Positions 17,084 to 27,457 of a DNA stretch of 51,373 nt are shown here, piece after piece. The notes beneath the pieces are model-generated. The model was not told the DNA's origin, searched no databases, and saw nothing but the letters and a program-made list of their open reading frames with translations. Source of the stretch: Streptomyces novaecaesareae (GTDB lineage: Bacteria > Actinomycetota > Actinomycetes > Streptomycetales > Streptomycetaceae); NCBI RefSeq assembly GCF_000716875.1, contig NZ_JNWQ01000050.1, positions 1-51,373 of the forward strand. Reading direction: 5' to 3'. The first letter of the stretch is position 1. Every line of letters starts with the position of its first letter. The position numbers and the translations under genes were made by a program.

Positions 17084-17401
17084 TTACTTGCTGACCGAGT
17101 CGATGCTGGTGATGCGCACCGCGGTGTGCTGCTGGCGGTGGCCCTGACGGCGGCGGTAGCCGGTCTTGTTCTTGTAACGCAGGATGACGATCTTGTCACC
17201 CTTGGTCTGGTCGACCACCTCGGCGTGAGCCTTCACGCCGGCCAGGACCCACGGGTCGGAGGTGACAGCGTCACCGTCGACGATGAGGATGGTCGAGAGC
17301 TCGACCGAGTCACCCGGCTTGGCCTCGATACGGTCGATCTCCAGCACGTCGCCCACGGCGACCTTGTGCTGGCGGCCGCCTGCGCGAACGATCGCGTACA
17401 T
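17084..17401 (-). CDS. rplU: 50S ribosomal protein L21
   Basis: L21 binds 23S rRNA during large-subunit assembly. The 105-residue protein begins [18 protein letters not shown] and contains the C-terminal signature [21 protein letters not shown] that marks L21. It heads the rplU-rpmA-obgE set. An AAAGCAGG site lies upstream of the ATG, and a leader of about 145 nt separates it from the promoter candidate at 17552-17580. Confidence 0.99.
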   Translation of the reverse strand: MYAIVRAGGRQHKVAVGDVLEIDRIEAKPGDSVELSTILIVDGDAVTSDPWVLAGVKAHAEVVDQTKGDKIVILRYKNKTGYRRRQGHRQQHTAVRITSIDSVSK

Positions 17402-17551
17402 GCGGTACCTGCTTTCCTTGCTCGGTCGGAACCCCCGACGCCAGCCACCTGGGTACGGACACAGGAGCCTCTCCCCTCCGTTGCCGCGCGGACGCGGTGA
17501 CCTCGGGAAGGTGATGTGCTCGGGAGCATGGCGTAGACACGCCGATGGTCA

Positions 17552-17580
17552 AGAATACGGACCGGCCGCCCGGGGGGCAA
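17552..17580 (-). promoter_or_regulatory. Probable rplU-rpmA-obgE promoter
   Basis: On the minus strand TTGCCC (17575-17580), a 17-nt spacer and TATTCT (17552-17557) fit the housekeeping TTGNNN-N17-TANNNT pattern. The RNA would begin near 17545. Its leader (17402-17545) contains a short hairpin (GGCGT/ACGCC) but no leader motif I can name; autoregulation of L21 synthesis is possible. Confidence 0.6.
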
Positions 17581-17593
17581 ACCGGCCCGTACG

Positions 17594-17624
17594 GCCCGGG
17601 GCGGGATCGGCTCCCGCCCCGGGC
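17594..17624 (-). terminator. rne terminator
   Basis: A perfect 13-bp stem (GCCCGGGGCGGGA with its complement) and a TCGGC loop lie just after the rne stop and before the rplU promoter. Confidence 0.85.
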
Positions 17625-17631
17625 GTGGGCA

Positions 17632-20600
17632 CTACTCGGCCGCCGTATCACCCTCGGCGGCCGCGGCCTTCTTGGCCGCCGCGCTGGTCCGCTTGGTCGC
17701 GGTCTTGCGGGCGGTGGTCTTCTTGGCCGCCGTGGTCGTCTTCTTGGCGGCGGTCTTCTTCGCGGCGGTCTTGCGGGCGGCCCGCTTCTTCGGCGCCGGC
17801 GCCTCCTCGGCCTCGGCCTCGGGGGCCTCGGCGGCGGGGGCCTCGGCGGGCTCCTCGGCCGGGGTCTCGACGACCGCGGCCTCCGCGACGACGACCGGCT
17901 CACCCGGCGCCTCGGCGGCAGCCTCGGCAGCGGCTTCGGCGACGGCCGGGGCGGCGGCCTCCAGGGCCGCCTCCAGGGCCGCCTCGGCCTTCGCCTGCAG
18001 CACCACGATCTCGGCGGTGTCCGGCGAACCGGCCGGAGCGGTCGCCTTGCGCACCGCACGGCGGCGCGGGCGGCCCGCCGGAGCGGCCGGGGCCTGCTCG
18101 GCGACCGGCGCCTCGACGGCCACGGCCTCGACGACCGGCGCCTCGGCGGCGGCCTCGACACCCGGGACCTCCAGGGCCAGCTGGCCCTCGATCTCCTCGC
18201 GCACCGGCTCGGCCGGCAGCTCGCCGCCGGCCTCCACACCGAGCCGCGCGACGGCCTCGGCCGCGGCGGCCTCGATGGTCTGCGGCTCCTCCTGGACGGC
18301 CCCGCCCTTGCCCCGGCGACGGCGCTTGCCGCCCTGGGCGGCCTCGCCCGCCGCGGCGGCCGGGGCGTGGACGTGGGCGCTCGGCTGCTCCATGTGGACG
18401 ATCACACCGCGGCCGTTGCAGTGCACGCACGCCTCGGAGAAGGACTCCAGCAGGCCCTGGCCGACCCGCTTGCGGGTCATCTGGACCAGGCCCAGCGAGG
18501 TGACCTCGGCCACCTGGTGCTTGGTCCGGTCCCGGCCCAGGCACTCCAGCAGGCGGCGCAGCACCAGGTCGCGGTTGGACTCCAGGACCATGTCGATGAA
18601 GTCGATCACGATGATGCCGCCGAGGTCGCGCAGCCGCAGCTGGCGCACGATCTCCTCGGCCGCCTCGATGTTGTTGCGGGTGACCGTCTCCTCCAGGTTG
18701 CCGCCCTGGCCGACGAACTTCCCGGTGTTGACGTCGATGACGACCATCGCCTCGGTGCGGTCGATCACCAGCGACCCGCCGCTGGGCAGCCAGACCTTGC
18801 GGTCCAGCGCCTTCATCAGCTGCTCGTCGATCCGGTAGGTGGCGAACACGTCCACCTCGGAGGTCCACCGCTGGAGCCGCTCGGCGAGGTCCGGGGCCAC
18901 GTTGGAGACGTACTCGTGGATGGTCTTCCACGCCTCGTCGCCGGAGACGATGACCTTGGTGAAGTCCTCGTTGAAGATGTCGCGGACGACCCGGACGGTC
19001 ATGTCCGGCTCGCCGTACAGCAGCGCCGGGGCGTTGCCCGTCGCGGCCTTCTTCTGGATGTCCTCCCACTGCTGCTGCAGCCGCTGGACGTCGCGGGTCA
19101 GCTCCTCCTCGGAGGCGCCCTCGGCGGCGGTGCGCACGATCACGCCCGCGTCGTCCGGGACGATCTTCTTGAGGATCTGCTTCAGGCGGGCGCGCTCGTT
19201 CTCGGGCAGCTTGCGCGAGATGCCGGTCATCGAGCCCTCGGGCACGTACACCAGGTAGCGGCCGGGCAGCGAGATCTGGCTGGTCAGGCGGGCGCCCTTG
19301 TGGCCGATCGGGTCCTTGGAGACCTGCACCAGCACGGACTGGCCGGACTTCAGCACCGACTCGATCCGGCGCGGGCCGCCGTGGCCGCCCAGCGCGCCGA
19401 AGTTGACCTCGCCGGCGTACAGCACGGCGTTGCGGCCCTTGCCGATGTCGACGAAGGCGGCCTCCATCGAGGGCAGCACGTTCTGGACCTTGCCCAGGTA
19501 CACGTTGCCGACGTACGAGGTGGCCTGCTCCTTGTTGACGTAGTGCTCGACCAGCACGCCGTCCTCAAGGACGCCGATCTGGGTGCGCAGGCCGTTCTGG
19601 CGCACCACCATGACGCGCTCGACCGACTCCCGGCGGGCCAGGAACTCGGCCTCGGTGATGATCGGCACCCGGCGGCGGCCCAGCTCGCGGCCCTCGCGGC
19701 GGCGCTGCTTCTTCGCCTCCAGACGGGTCGAGCCCTTGATGGACTGCACCTCGTCCGGGTCGAAGGACGGCTCGGTGGAACGGCGGCGCGGCTCGCGCAC
19801 CTTCACCACCGTACGGACGCCGTCCTCGGTGGTCTCGGCGGTCTCGACGGCGCCGGCCTCACCGCTGCGGCGGCGACGGCGGCGACGGCGACGGGACGAG
19901 GACAGGCCGGCGGCCAGGTCGTCGTCCTCCTCGTCCTCCTCCTCGGCGACGGCCTGGGCCGACTCCTCGGCGGCGGGCTGCTCGGTCTCGACGGCCTCGG
20001 CGGCCTCGAAGTCCTCGGCCTCGCCACGACGGCGGCGACGGCCGCCCCGACGGCGACGGCGCGACGGACGGCCGTCCTCCTCCCAGTCGCCCTCGGTCTC
20101 CGGACCACCGGCGGGGGCCGCCACGACGGGCGCCTCGACGGCCGGGGCCTCGACGACGGGGGTCTTGACCGCGGGGGCCTCGACGGCCGGAGCCTTGACG
20201 GCCGGAGCCTTGGCCGGGGCCGCGGCGGCCGGCTTGCGGCGGCCCGACTCGACCCGGGTACGGACCCGGCGGCGGCGGCCGACGCCGCTGTACTCGTACT
20301 CCTCGTCCTCGCCGCTCTCCGCGGCGGCCGGGGCCTCGACCGGCGCCGGGGCGGCGGCGGGCTGCTGCACCGCAGCCGGCGCGGCCGGCGCGACGTAGGG
20401 GGCCGGCTCCTGGAACACCGGGGCCTGGAAGACCGCGGTGGCCGGGCGGACGGCGCGGCGGCGCACCCGGTGGTGCGGCTCGGCCTCGGCGACCGGGGCG
20501 GGGGCGGCGACGGGCTCGGCCACCGGCTCGGCGGCCTCCTCCTCGGGCTCCTCCTCCGCGACGACGGGCTCCTCGGCGGCGGGCTCCTCGACCGGGGCCT

Positions 20601-21216
20601 CGACGACCGGCGCGGCCTCGACCACCCGACGACGGCGCGGGCGGCGGGCCGGAGCGGCCGGGGCCTCCTCGGCCACCGGCTCGGCGGCGGGGGCGGGGGT
20701 CTCGACGACCGGCGCCTCGACAGCGGCGGGGGCCTCGGCCTCGGCGGCGGGCGCCCCGGCGGGCGCCTCGGCCCGCTTACGGGTGCGACGGGCCCGAACC
20801 GGCTTCTCGGCCTTCTCGGCCGTCTCCGCCTTGTCGCTCTTCTCGGCCTTGTCCGCCTTCACGGACGGCTGCTCCTCGACCGGCGTCGCGGCGGCATCCG
20901 CCGCGGTGACCACGACCGGGGTGGCCTCCGGCGCCCCGGCCGGGGCCTCGGCACGCTTGCGGGTCCGGCGGGCCCGGACCGGCTTCTCGGCCACCGGCTC
21001 GGCGGCCGGGGCCGGAGCGGTCTCGACCGCCGGCGCCTCGGTCGGCACGACCGTCTCGGCCGTGTCCGCGCCCGCCCCCTGCGGGGTGCCCGCCGGGCGG
21101 GACACCGCGCGGCGACGGCGGCGCGGCGGCGCGGCGGACGCGCCTTCGCCGCCGGCCGCGGCGGTTTCGTTCTGTTCCGTGGCCGCAGTCTGCTGCGGAT
21201 CGGTGTTATCGAGCAT
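17632..21216 (-). CDS. rne: Ribonuclease E/G family endoribonuclease (RNase ES type)
   Basis: RNase E cuts single-stranded AU-rich RNA and organises the degradosome and rRNA/tRNA processing. The 1194-residue protein has a central catalytic core. The S1 domain is at about 567-610 (VYLGKVQNVLPSMEAAFVDIG). DNase I-like metal residues lie in VVIDVNTGKFVGQGG near 826 and IIVIDFIDM near 869. The zinc-link motif CVHCNGRG is near 929. The core is flanked by long disordered arms, as in Streptomyces RNase ES. The N-arm (1-540) mixes Ala/Glu/Pro repeats with Arg-rich patches. The C-arm (950-1194) is Ala/Glu-rich and ends in histone H1-like Lys/Thr/Ala repeats (AAKKTAAKKTTTAAKK). The ATG at 21214-21216 has GGGAG upstream. 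Confidence 0.96.
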   Translation of the reverse strand: MLDNTDPQQTAATEQNETAAAGGEGASAAPPRRRRRAVSRPAGTPQGAGADTAETVVPTEAPAVETAPAPAAEPVAEKPVRARRTRKRAEAPAGAPEATPVVVTAADAAATPVEEQPSVKADKAEKSDKAETAEKAEKPVRARRTRKRAEAPAGAPAAEAEAPAAVEAPVVETPAPAAEPVAEEAPAAPARRPRRRRVVEAAPVVEAPVEEPAAEEPVVAEEEPEEEAAEPVAEPVAAPAPVAEAEPHHRVRRRAVRPATAVFQAPVFQEPAPYVAPAAPAAVQQPAAAPAPVEAPAAAESGEDEEYEYSGVGRRRRVRTRVESGRRKPAAAAPAKAPAVKAPAVEAPAVKTPVVEAPAVEAPVVAAPAGGPETEGDWEEDGRPSRRRRRGGRRRRRGEAEDFEAAEAVETEQPAAEESAQAVAEEEDEEDDDLAAGLSSSRRRRRRRRRSGEAGAVETAETTEDGVRTVVKVREPRRRSTEPSFDPDEVQSIKGSTRLEAKKQRRREGRELGRRRVPIITEAEFLARRESVERVMVVRQNGLRTQIGVLEDGVLVEHYVNKEQATSYVGNVYLGKVQNVLPSMEAAFVDIGKGRNAVLYAGEVNFGALGGHGGPRRIESVLKSGQSVLVQVSKDPIGHKGARLTSQISLPGRYLVYVPEGSMTGISRKLPENERARLKQILKKIVPDDAGVIVRTAAEGASEEELTRDVQRLQQQWEDIQKKAATGNAPALLYGEPDMTVRVVRDIFNEDFTKVIVSGDEAWKTIHEYVSNVAPDLAERLQRWTSEVDVFATYRIDEQLMKALDRKVWLPSGGSLVIDRTEAMVVIDVNTGKFVGQGGNLEETVTRNNIEAAEEIVRQLRLRDLGGIIVIDFIDMVLESNRDLVLRRLLECLGRDRTKHQVAEVTSLGLVQMTRKRVGQGLLESFSEACVHCNGRGVIVHMEQPSAHVHAPAAAAGEAAQGGKRRRRGKGGAVQEEPQTIEAAAAEAVARLGVEAGGELPAEPVREEIEGQLALEVPGVEAAAEAPVVEAVAVEAPVAEQAPAAPAGRPRRRAVRKATAPAGSPDTAEIVVLQAKAEAALEAALEAAAPAVAEAAAEAAAEAPGEPVVVAEAAVVETPAEEPAEAPAAEAPEAEAEEAPAPKKRAARKTAAKKTAAKKTTTAAKKTTARKTATKRTSAAAKKAAAAEGDTAAE

Positions 21217-21651
21217 GCGGGTGGATCTCCCGTCAGGCCCCCGGGCTCCGCATCCTGGCACGGCACGGCACCGGTGGGCGGCCGGCATCGCGAGGATGCT
21301 CGGGCCGGACCCTTCCTTGGTGCCGCCGCGCGGACGCGAGGCCGCACAGGGGCTCGTAGTCTCGCTCGGCGCCCCACGCTCAGCGGGGTGTCGAAAGTCT
21401 TCTGGTCTGACCAGTCTTCTGAGGTTTTCCCAAGCTGCGCTGTCCCCCAACCCCGGGTGGCTCCCGGACGGGGCCCCGGGCCCACCGGCCTTCCTGGCCG
21501 GCAGGCCCCGGGTGGCGGGCCTGTGCTGCGACGACGCTCGCTCCCCTGGGGAGCCGCGGGAACCCTGGAGGACCGTCGGGTCCAGTGAGGCACTGGACCC
21601 GGCCTCCGCCCACTAGGCGGACGCGGTAGCGCGCGGCCCGGCAGCCGTTTC
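21217..21651 (-). other. Long untranslated region before rne
   Basis: No gene is visible in this 435-bp spacer. It contains CTGGTC-T-GACCAG, a perfect inverted repeat at 21402-21414, flanked by two direct copies of AGTCTTCTG (21397-21405 and 21413-21421). It also has small hairpins near the TIGR03936 end. The rne promoter is probably here. E. coli rne is autoregulated through its leader, so a regulatory leader is plausible, but no homologous structure was recognised. Confidence 0.5.
21578..21600 (-). terminator. Hairpin after the TIGR03936 gene
   Basis: Perfect 10-bp arms GGGTCCAGTG and CACTGGACCC enclose an AGG loop. A second small hairpin (CCGCC/GGCGG, 21606-21620) lies beside it. Confidence 0.7.
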
Positions 21652-22413
21652 TCAGCCGGCCGGGGCCGCGGCGCGGTCGAGCGCCAGCGGGTCGGTCACC
21701 GTGCCGGTCTCCTCATCGAGCGGCCCCTGCGCCAGCCTGGTCACCTCTGCGGGGACCGGCGGCGCCAGGTCGGCCGTCGCACGGAGACCGGACAATACGT
21801 CGTCGGGTCGTACGGCGGGTGTGGCGTGTCGTACTACCAGGCGCAGTATCGCACAGGGACGGGCCGTCCGAACATCGCGGTCGGTTTCCACCTCCGTGTC
21901 CGCACCGGCGTCGACCTGGGGCGGGACGACGTCGAGCGCCGCCACCGCGGCGCGCGCGTCGAAGACCCGCACGCCGTTCTTGGTGAGGCGTTCGACCTCG
22001 ACACGCTCCTCGGCGAGGAAACGCGCCGCCGCACGGGCCGCCTCGTCCGGCTCGACACCGTCCAGCCGGACCAGCCACTCGGAGGCCTCCAGGCGCTCCA
22101 CGAAGTTCGGCGTCCGCACCTCGACGGCGTCGATCACGTCCAGGCCCGTCGGCAGCGACTCGTCCAACTGGGCCCGCAGCTGCTCGGGGTCACGGAGGGC
22201 GGCCAGGCCGATCTCCAGGTACTCCGCCTCGCTCGCCACCCCGGTCGGGGCCGCGTTGGCGTAGGAGACCTTCGGGTGCGGCGTGAAGCCGGCCGAGTAG
22301 GCCATCGGAACGGCGGACCGGCGCAGGGCGCGCTCGAAGGCGCGCTGGAAGTCGCGGTGGCTGGTGAAGCGGAGCCGGCCGCGCTTGGTGTAGCGGAGAC
22401 GAATCCGCTGCAC
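21652..22413 (-). CDS. TIGR03936 family radical SAM-associated protein
   Basis: The 253-residue protein begins with the family signature RIRLRYTKRGRLRFTSHRDFQRAFERALRR and continues with AYSAGFTPHPKVSYANA, typical of the TIGR03936/DUF2344 family. The family is found beside, or fused to, the TIGR03960 B12-binding radical SAM protein, which is exactly the arrangement here. Its biochemical role is not established; an RNA-related function is suspected from its neighbourhood with rne. The start is GTG 22411-22413. The C-terminal third is variable and acidic. Confidence 0.93.
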   Translation of the reverse strand: MQRIRLRYTKRGRLRFTSHRDFQRAFERALRRSAVPMAYSAGFTPHPKVSYANAAPTGVASEAEYLEIGLAALRDPEQLRAQLDESLPTGLDVIDAVEVRTPNFVERLEASEWLVRLDGVEPDEAARAAARFLAEERVEVERLTKNGVRVFDARAAVAALDVVPPQVDAGADTEVETDRDVRTARPCAILRLVVRHATPAVRPDDVLSGLRATADLAPPVPAEVTRLAQGPLDEETGTVTDPLALDRAAAPAG

Positions 22414-22577
22414 CGTCGGCGCGGGCGGCGGACCGTCGGGCGTACGGCGTGCCAGGGTCGCTCAGTCCTTAGTCAGTTGTTTCCGTCCGGCGTGGCGTCT
22501 TCCCGCCACTGTCCGGACTCTGTCACCTCAAAGGGTACGCGCCCCGCCGCACCCCTCGCTCCGCCCCTGGTCAGCCG

Positions 22578-22627
22578 CACACCTCGGGCCCCCGGCCGGA
22601 ACGTTCCGACCGGGGGCCCGAGGTGTG
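22578..22627 (-). terminator. Hairpin between TIGR03960 and TIGR03936 genes
   Basis: Perfect 18-bp arms (22578-22595 and 22610-22627) enclose a 14-nt loop. It follows the TIGR03960 gene on the minus strand, so the downstream gene may have its own promoter or be expressed by readthrough. Confidence 0.85.
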
Positions 22628-22669
22628 GGCACCGTCACTCGCCGACGACCATCGGCCGCCGACCGACGG

Positions 22670-24598
<1,929 letters not shown>

Positions 24599-24979
24599 GT
24601 ACTAGGAACCCTTACGACGTGATTCGGTGCCGCGAGCAGCACGGGAGGGGTGACCCTCAAGGGTAGCCCAATCCGGGGAACGGGCCGCCTGCCCCGGATC
24701 CCGGGCCCTGCGCGCTCCGGCGCGACCCGGCCGTCCGGTCCCGCCCCGGTACACGCCCCGGTACGCGCAGCGCGCGCCCGCCGACCGGCGCCGTCCGCCG
24801 TTGACACGCCCGGACGGACCGTGCGGTACTGACAGGGCTCCGCCAAGAATCGTGCACACGTTCTGCACCCCTTCCGGACAAGGAAGTTGGGTCGTACGCT
24901 CGGCCCTCATCGGAGTTCCCCCCGGCGCTGCCCCCTCCCGCCGCGCCCCGGCGGCCGTACGACCGGCGCAAGGAGAACC
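24599..24979. other. Divergent spacer with promoter candidate for the M14 gene
   Basis: No gene was found in this 381-bp region between divergent genes. A perfect TTGACA lies at 24801-24806 on the plus strand. It is followed after 18 nt by GGTACT, a poor -10, so any rightward promoter here is tentative. AAGGAG before 24980 is the ribosome site for the M14 gene. Confidence 0.4.
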
Positions 24980-26272
24980 ATGACCGACACCGGTCGGCGG
25001 ATCCGCCCCCTCCGCACCCTCGACACCCGGCCGGCCCGCTACCCCACGCAGGCCCAGGCCGAGAGCGCCGCCCGGCGGCTCGCCCTGCGCCACCCGGACC
25101 GCTGCCGGCTGCGCGAGGTGGGCCGGTCCCGGGCCGGGCGCCCGCTGCTGCTGCTCTCCGTCGACCGCGGCCCGCGCGCCGTGCTCGTGGTCGGCGGCCC
25201 GCACCCCAACGAGCCGATCGGCACCGCCGCGGCGATCCGGCTGGCCGAGGTGCTGCTGGAGCGCCCCGCCCGCCCCGGCCTCTCCTGGCACCTGCTGCTC
25301 TGCCTCGACCCGGACGGCGCCGCGCTCAACGCCGGCTGGCTGGACGGCCCGCTCACCATGCGCCGCCACTACGAGCACTTCTTCCGCCCCGCCTTCGAGG
25401 AGCAGCCCGAACTGCTGCCCGCCCCCGGCTCCGGCCGTCCGCCGATGCCGGAGAGCGTGGCACTGACCGGCCTGATCGACGAGCTGCGCCCGATCCTGCA
25501 GTGCTCGCTGCACGGGGTGGACTTCGGCGGCGCCTTCGTCCAGCTCACCGGCCCCGTCCCCGGCCTGGCCGAGCGCTTCGCCCGCTCCGCCGAACGGGCC
25601 GGGATCCCGCTCGACGTGGACTCCTACGACGCGATCGGCTGGGCCAGCCCCGCCCCCGGCACCTACCTGATGCCGGCCCCCGGCAGCACCGAGGTCTCCC
25701 GGGCGCTGCCGGACGAGCCGGAGCTCTCCACCTGGTCCCACGCCACCCGGCACGGTGCGGTCACCGCCGTCCTGGAGGTGCCGATGTGGGCCGTCGACGC
25801 GGTCGGCGACGCCCGCCCCCACCCCGCCGGGCCCCGGGCCCTCGGCGCCGCCGCCCGCGACCTCACCGCCCGCGCCGAGGAGCTCACCGCCCTGCTCGCT
25901 TACGTCCCCGAGCACGGCCACGAGGCGTACGGGCCGCTGGTGCGCACCGCCGAGCTCAGCCTGGCGGTGGCTCCGCGGGTGGCCGCGGAGTGGCTGGACC
26001 GCTGGTGCGGCCAGCCGCTCACCTCCTCCCGGGTGACCACCGCCGGCCTGGTCGCGGCCCGGCTGCCGCTGCGGGTCGCCTCGATCCTGCTGCGCCTGCT
26101 CGCCGACGCCCGCGGCCCGGCCGCCGACGCCGCCCGCGACCGCGCCCGCGCCGTCGTCGCCGACAGCCTCGACCGCCTGCGCCAGTGCTTCGGCGTCCGC
26201 TGGGTGCCCGTCCAGGAACAACTCGCACACCAGACCCGCGCCGTCCTCACCACCGCCGACTGCCTCCGCTGA
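24980..26272 (+). CDS. M14 family zinc carboxypeptidase-like protein
   Basis: This 430-residue protein has the M14 zinc site, with His75 and Glu78 in PHPNEPIG and His178 in SLHGVDFGGAF. The catalytic glutamate is Glu266 in AVLEVPMW. No signal peptide is seen, so it probably acts in the cytoplasm on peptides or aminoacyl derivatives. The C-terminal 160 residues are helical and unassigned. AAGGAG at good spacing fixes the ATG at 24980. It is followed by a MarR regulator in the same direction, after 181 nt. Peptidase family is well supported; the substrate is unknown. Confidence 0.88.
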   Translation: MTDTGRRIRPLRTLDTRPARYPTQAQAESAARRLALRHPDRCRLREVGRSRAGRPLLLLSVDRGPRAVLVVGGPHPNEPIGTAAAIRLAEVLLERPARPGLSWHLLLCLDPDGAALNAGWLDGPLTMRRHYEHFFRPAFEEQPELLPAPGSGRPPMPESVALTGLIDELRPILQCSLHGVDFGGAFVQLTGPVPGLAERFARSAERAGIPLDVDSYDAIGWASPAPGTYLMPAPGSTEVSRALPDEPELSTWSHATRHGAVTAVLEVPMWAVDAVGDARPHPAGPRALGAAARDLTARAEELTALLAYVPEHGHEAYGPLVRTAELSLAVAPRVAAEWLDRWCGQPLTSSRVTTAGLVAARLPLRVASILLRLLADARGPAADAARDRARAVVADSLDRLRQCFGVRWVPVQEQLAHQTRAVLTTADCLR

Positions 26273-26453
26273 CCGCGGCCGGGGAGGCCGACGCGGCTGC
26301 CTTCCCGGCGCGGGGCACGGTCGCGGTGTGGGCGGTGGCGCCGGCCACCGTCTCGGGTGAGCACATGGGATTCCCCTTCCTCGGAGAACATCTAGGGAAA
26401 AACAATCTCCTGCACGCGTTACGCTGGTGGCCCCGCCCGCAGAAGGAGATCCG

Positions 26454-26960
26454 ATGGCCACCGCCCCGCGGACGCCCCGCCTCGCCTCGCCGAGCCGGAC
26501 GGAGGACGACGGCGAGCGCCGGAAGTACTTCGCGACGCTCACCCGGGAGCGCCCCGACATCGCGCTCTGCCGGGCCACCACGGTGGTCGCCCGGGCGATC
26601 GACGAGGAGCTGACGGACGCCCGGCTGACGGTGGCCCAGCACCTGGTGCTGAAGATGCTGGACGCGGTCGGCGCCTGCTCCCAGCAGGAGTTGAGCGAAC
26701 AGCTGCGGATCGACCGCAGCGTCATGGTCGGCTGCATCGACGGCCTGGAGAACTCCGGGCTGGTCGTCCGCGAGCGCCACCCGCGCGACCGCCGCGCCTA
26801 CGCCGTGACCATGACGGCGGCCGGGTCGAGCGCGCTGGCCGAGGCGGAGGCGGGCATCGCGCCGCTGATGGACCGGGTCTTCGCCGCGCTCACCCCGGAG
26901 GAGCGGGAGACGCTGACCCGACTGACCCGCAAGATCCTCGCCGTCCAGCCCACCGGGTGA
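26454..26960 (+). CDS. MarR family transcriptional regulator
   Basis: This 168-residue DNA-binding protein has the MarR winged helix (about 50-125). The recognition-helix region is CSQQELSEQLRIDRSVMVGCIDGLENSGLV and the wing segment is VRERHPRDRRAYAVTMTAAG. Helices at both ends form the dimer interface. AGAAGGAG precedes ATG 26454. MarR proteins usually repress a neighbouring gene and release DNA on binding aromatic ligands. The natural partner may have been one of the truncated genes now left just downstream. An AT-rich patch at 26386-26412 before the gene may hold its operator. Confidence 0.93.
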   Translation: MATAPRTPRLASPSRTEDDGERRKYFATLTRERPDIALCRATTVVARAIDEELTDARLTVAQHLVLKMLDAVGACSQQELSEQLRIDRSVMVGCIDGLENSGLVVRERHPRDRRAYAVTMTAAGSSALAEAEAGIAPLMDRVFAALTPEERETLTRLTRKILAVQPTG

Positions 26961-26976
26961 ACCCCGGCCCGCGGCC

Positions 26977-27016
26977 GGCCCGCCGGCGCCCGCCATCCCG
27001 TCGGCGCCGGCCGGCC
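26977..27016. terminator. Hairpin after the MarR gene
   Basis: GGCC and GCCGGCGCC pair with GGCGCCGGC and GGCC with one internal mismatch. It lies between the MarR stop and the end of a leftward gene remnant. Confidence 0.65.
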
Positions 27017-27028
27017 CACCCTCACCCG

Positions 27029-27202
27029 TTACCCTCGGCCCACCAGCGCCTGGTTGACCAACTGCCGCAGCCGCCCGTGCAGTTGATGGGCGCTGGAGGG
27101 CATCAGCTGGGTCAGGAACAGCACCGTCAGCCGCTCCACCGGGTCCACCCAGAAGATGGTGGACGCGGCGCTGTGCCAGCCGTACTCCCCCGCGGGCCCG
27201 CA
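27029..27202 (-). pseudogene. 3' remnant of a serine hydrolase (beta-lactamase family)
   Basis: Read on the minus strand, the open frame ending TAA at 27029-27031 gives GEYGWHSAASTIFWVDPVER, then LTVLFLTQLMPSS, then HQLHGRLRQLVNQALVGRG. This is the C-terminus of class C/beta-lactamase-related serine hydrolases (the GWxGxAST and TQLxPSS region). Only about 57 codons remain. The catalytic SxxK and YxN parts are missing. The frame breaks off at about 27200, where an oppositely oriented remnant starts. It must be non-functional. Confidence 0.75.
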
Positions 27203-27381
27203 GCGACGGGGAGAGCGTCGAGCTGAGCCAGTCCTCCCCCGACCAGGTGCACGCCCTGGTCCGCTTCGCCCGCTACGACGCGGCCGGCGCGCACACCGGC
27301 TCCTTCGACTCGGTCTACGTGCTCACCCGGCAGGACGACCGCTGGGGCGTGCTCGCCCGGATCGGCTTCGCCACCGTCTAG
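27202..27381 (+). pseudogene. 3' remnant of an NTF2-like (SnoaL-type) protein
   Basis: The plus-strand frame from about 27202 to TAG 27379-27381 reads SDGESVELSQSSPDQVHALV, then RFARYDAAGAHTGSFDSVYV, then LTRQDDRWGVLARIGFATV. The pattern of a tested beta-sheet followed by DDRWGVxxRxxFA is the C-terminus of nuclear transport factor 2-like proteins. The start and first half are absent. It abuts the truncated lactamase-like gene head to head, so both lost their 5' ends, most simply by one deletion. Confidence 0.65.
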
Positions 27382-27396
27382 CCCTGACCCCGCACA

Positions 27397-27440
27397 CGCG
27401 GCGGGGCCGGCCCGGGAAGTCCCGGACCGGCCCCGCCGCG
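27397..27440. terminator. Terminator downstream of rodA
   Basis: Perfect 14-bp arms (27397-27410 and 27427-27440) enclose a 16-nt loop that can itself pair (CCCGGGAAGTCCCGG). It lies between rodA and the NTF2-like remnant. Confidence 0.88.
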
Positions 27441-27457
27441 AAGGCCGCGAACGCCGC

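Noticed and set aside
17545..21588. A reading frame of more than 1300 codons antisense to rne
   Set aside because: It is the low-complexity mirror of the Ala/Glu-rich rne gene and has no domain signature, ribosome site or natural start. The minus-strand frame has all RNase E motifs.
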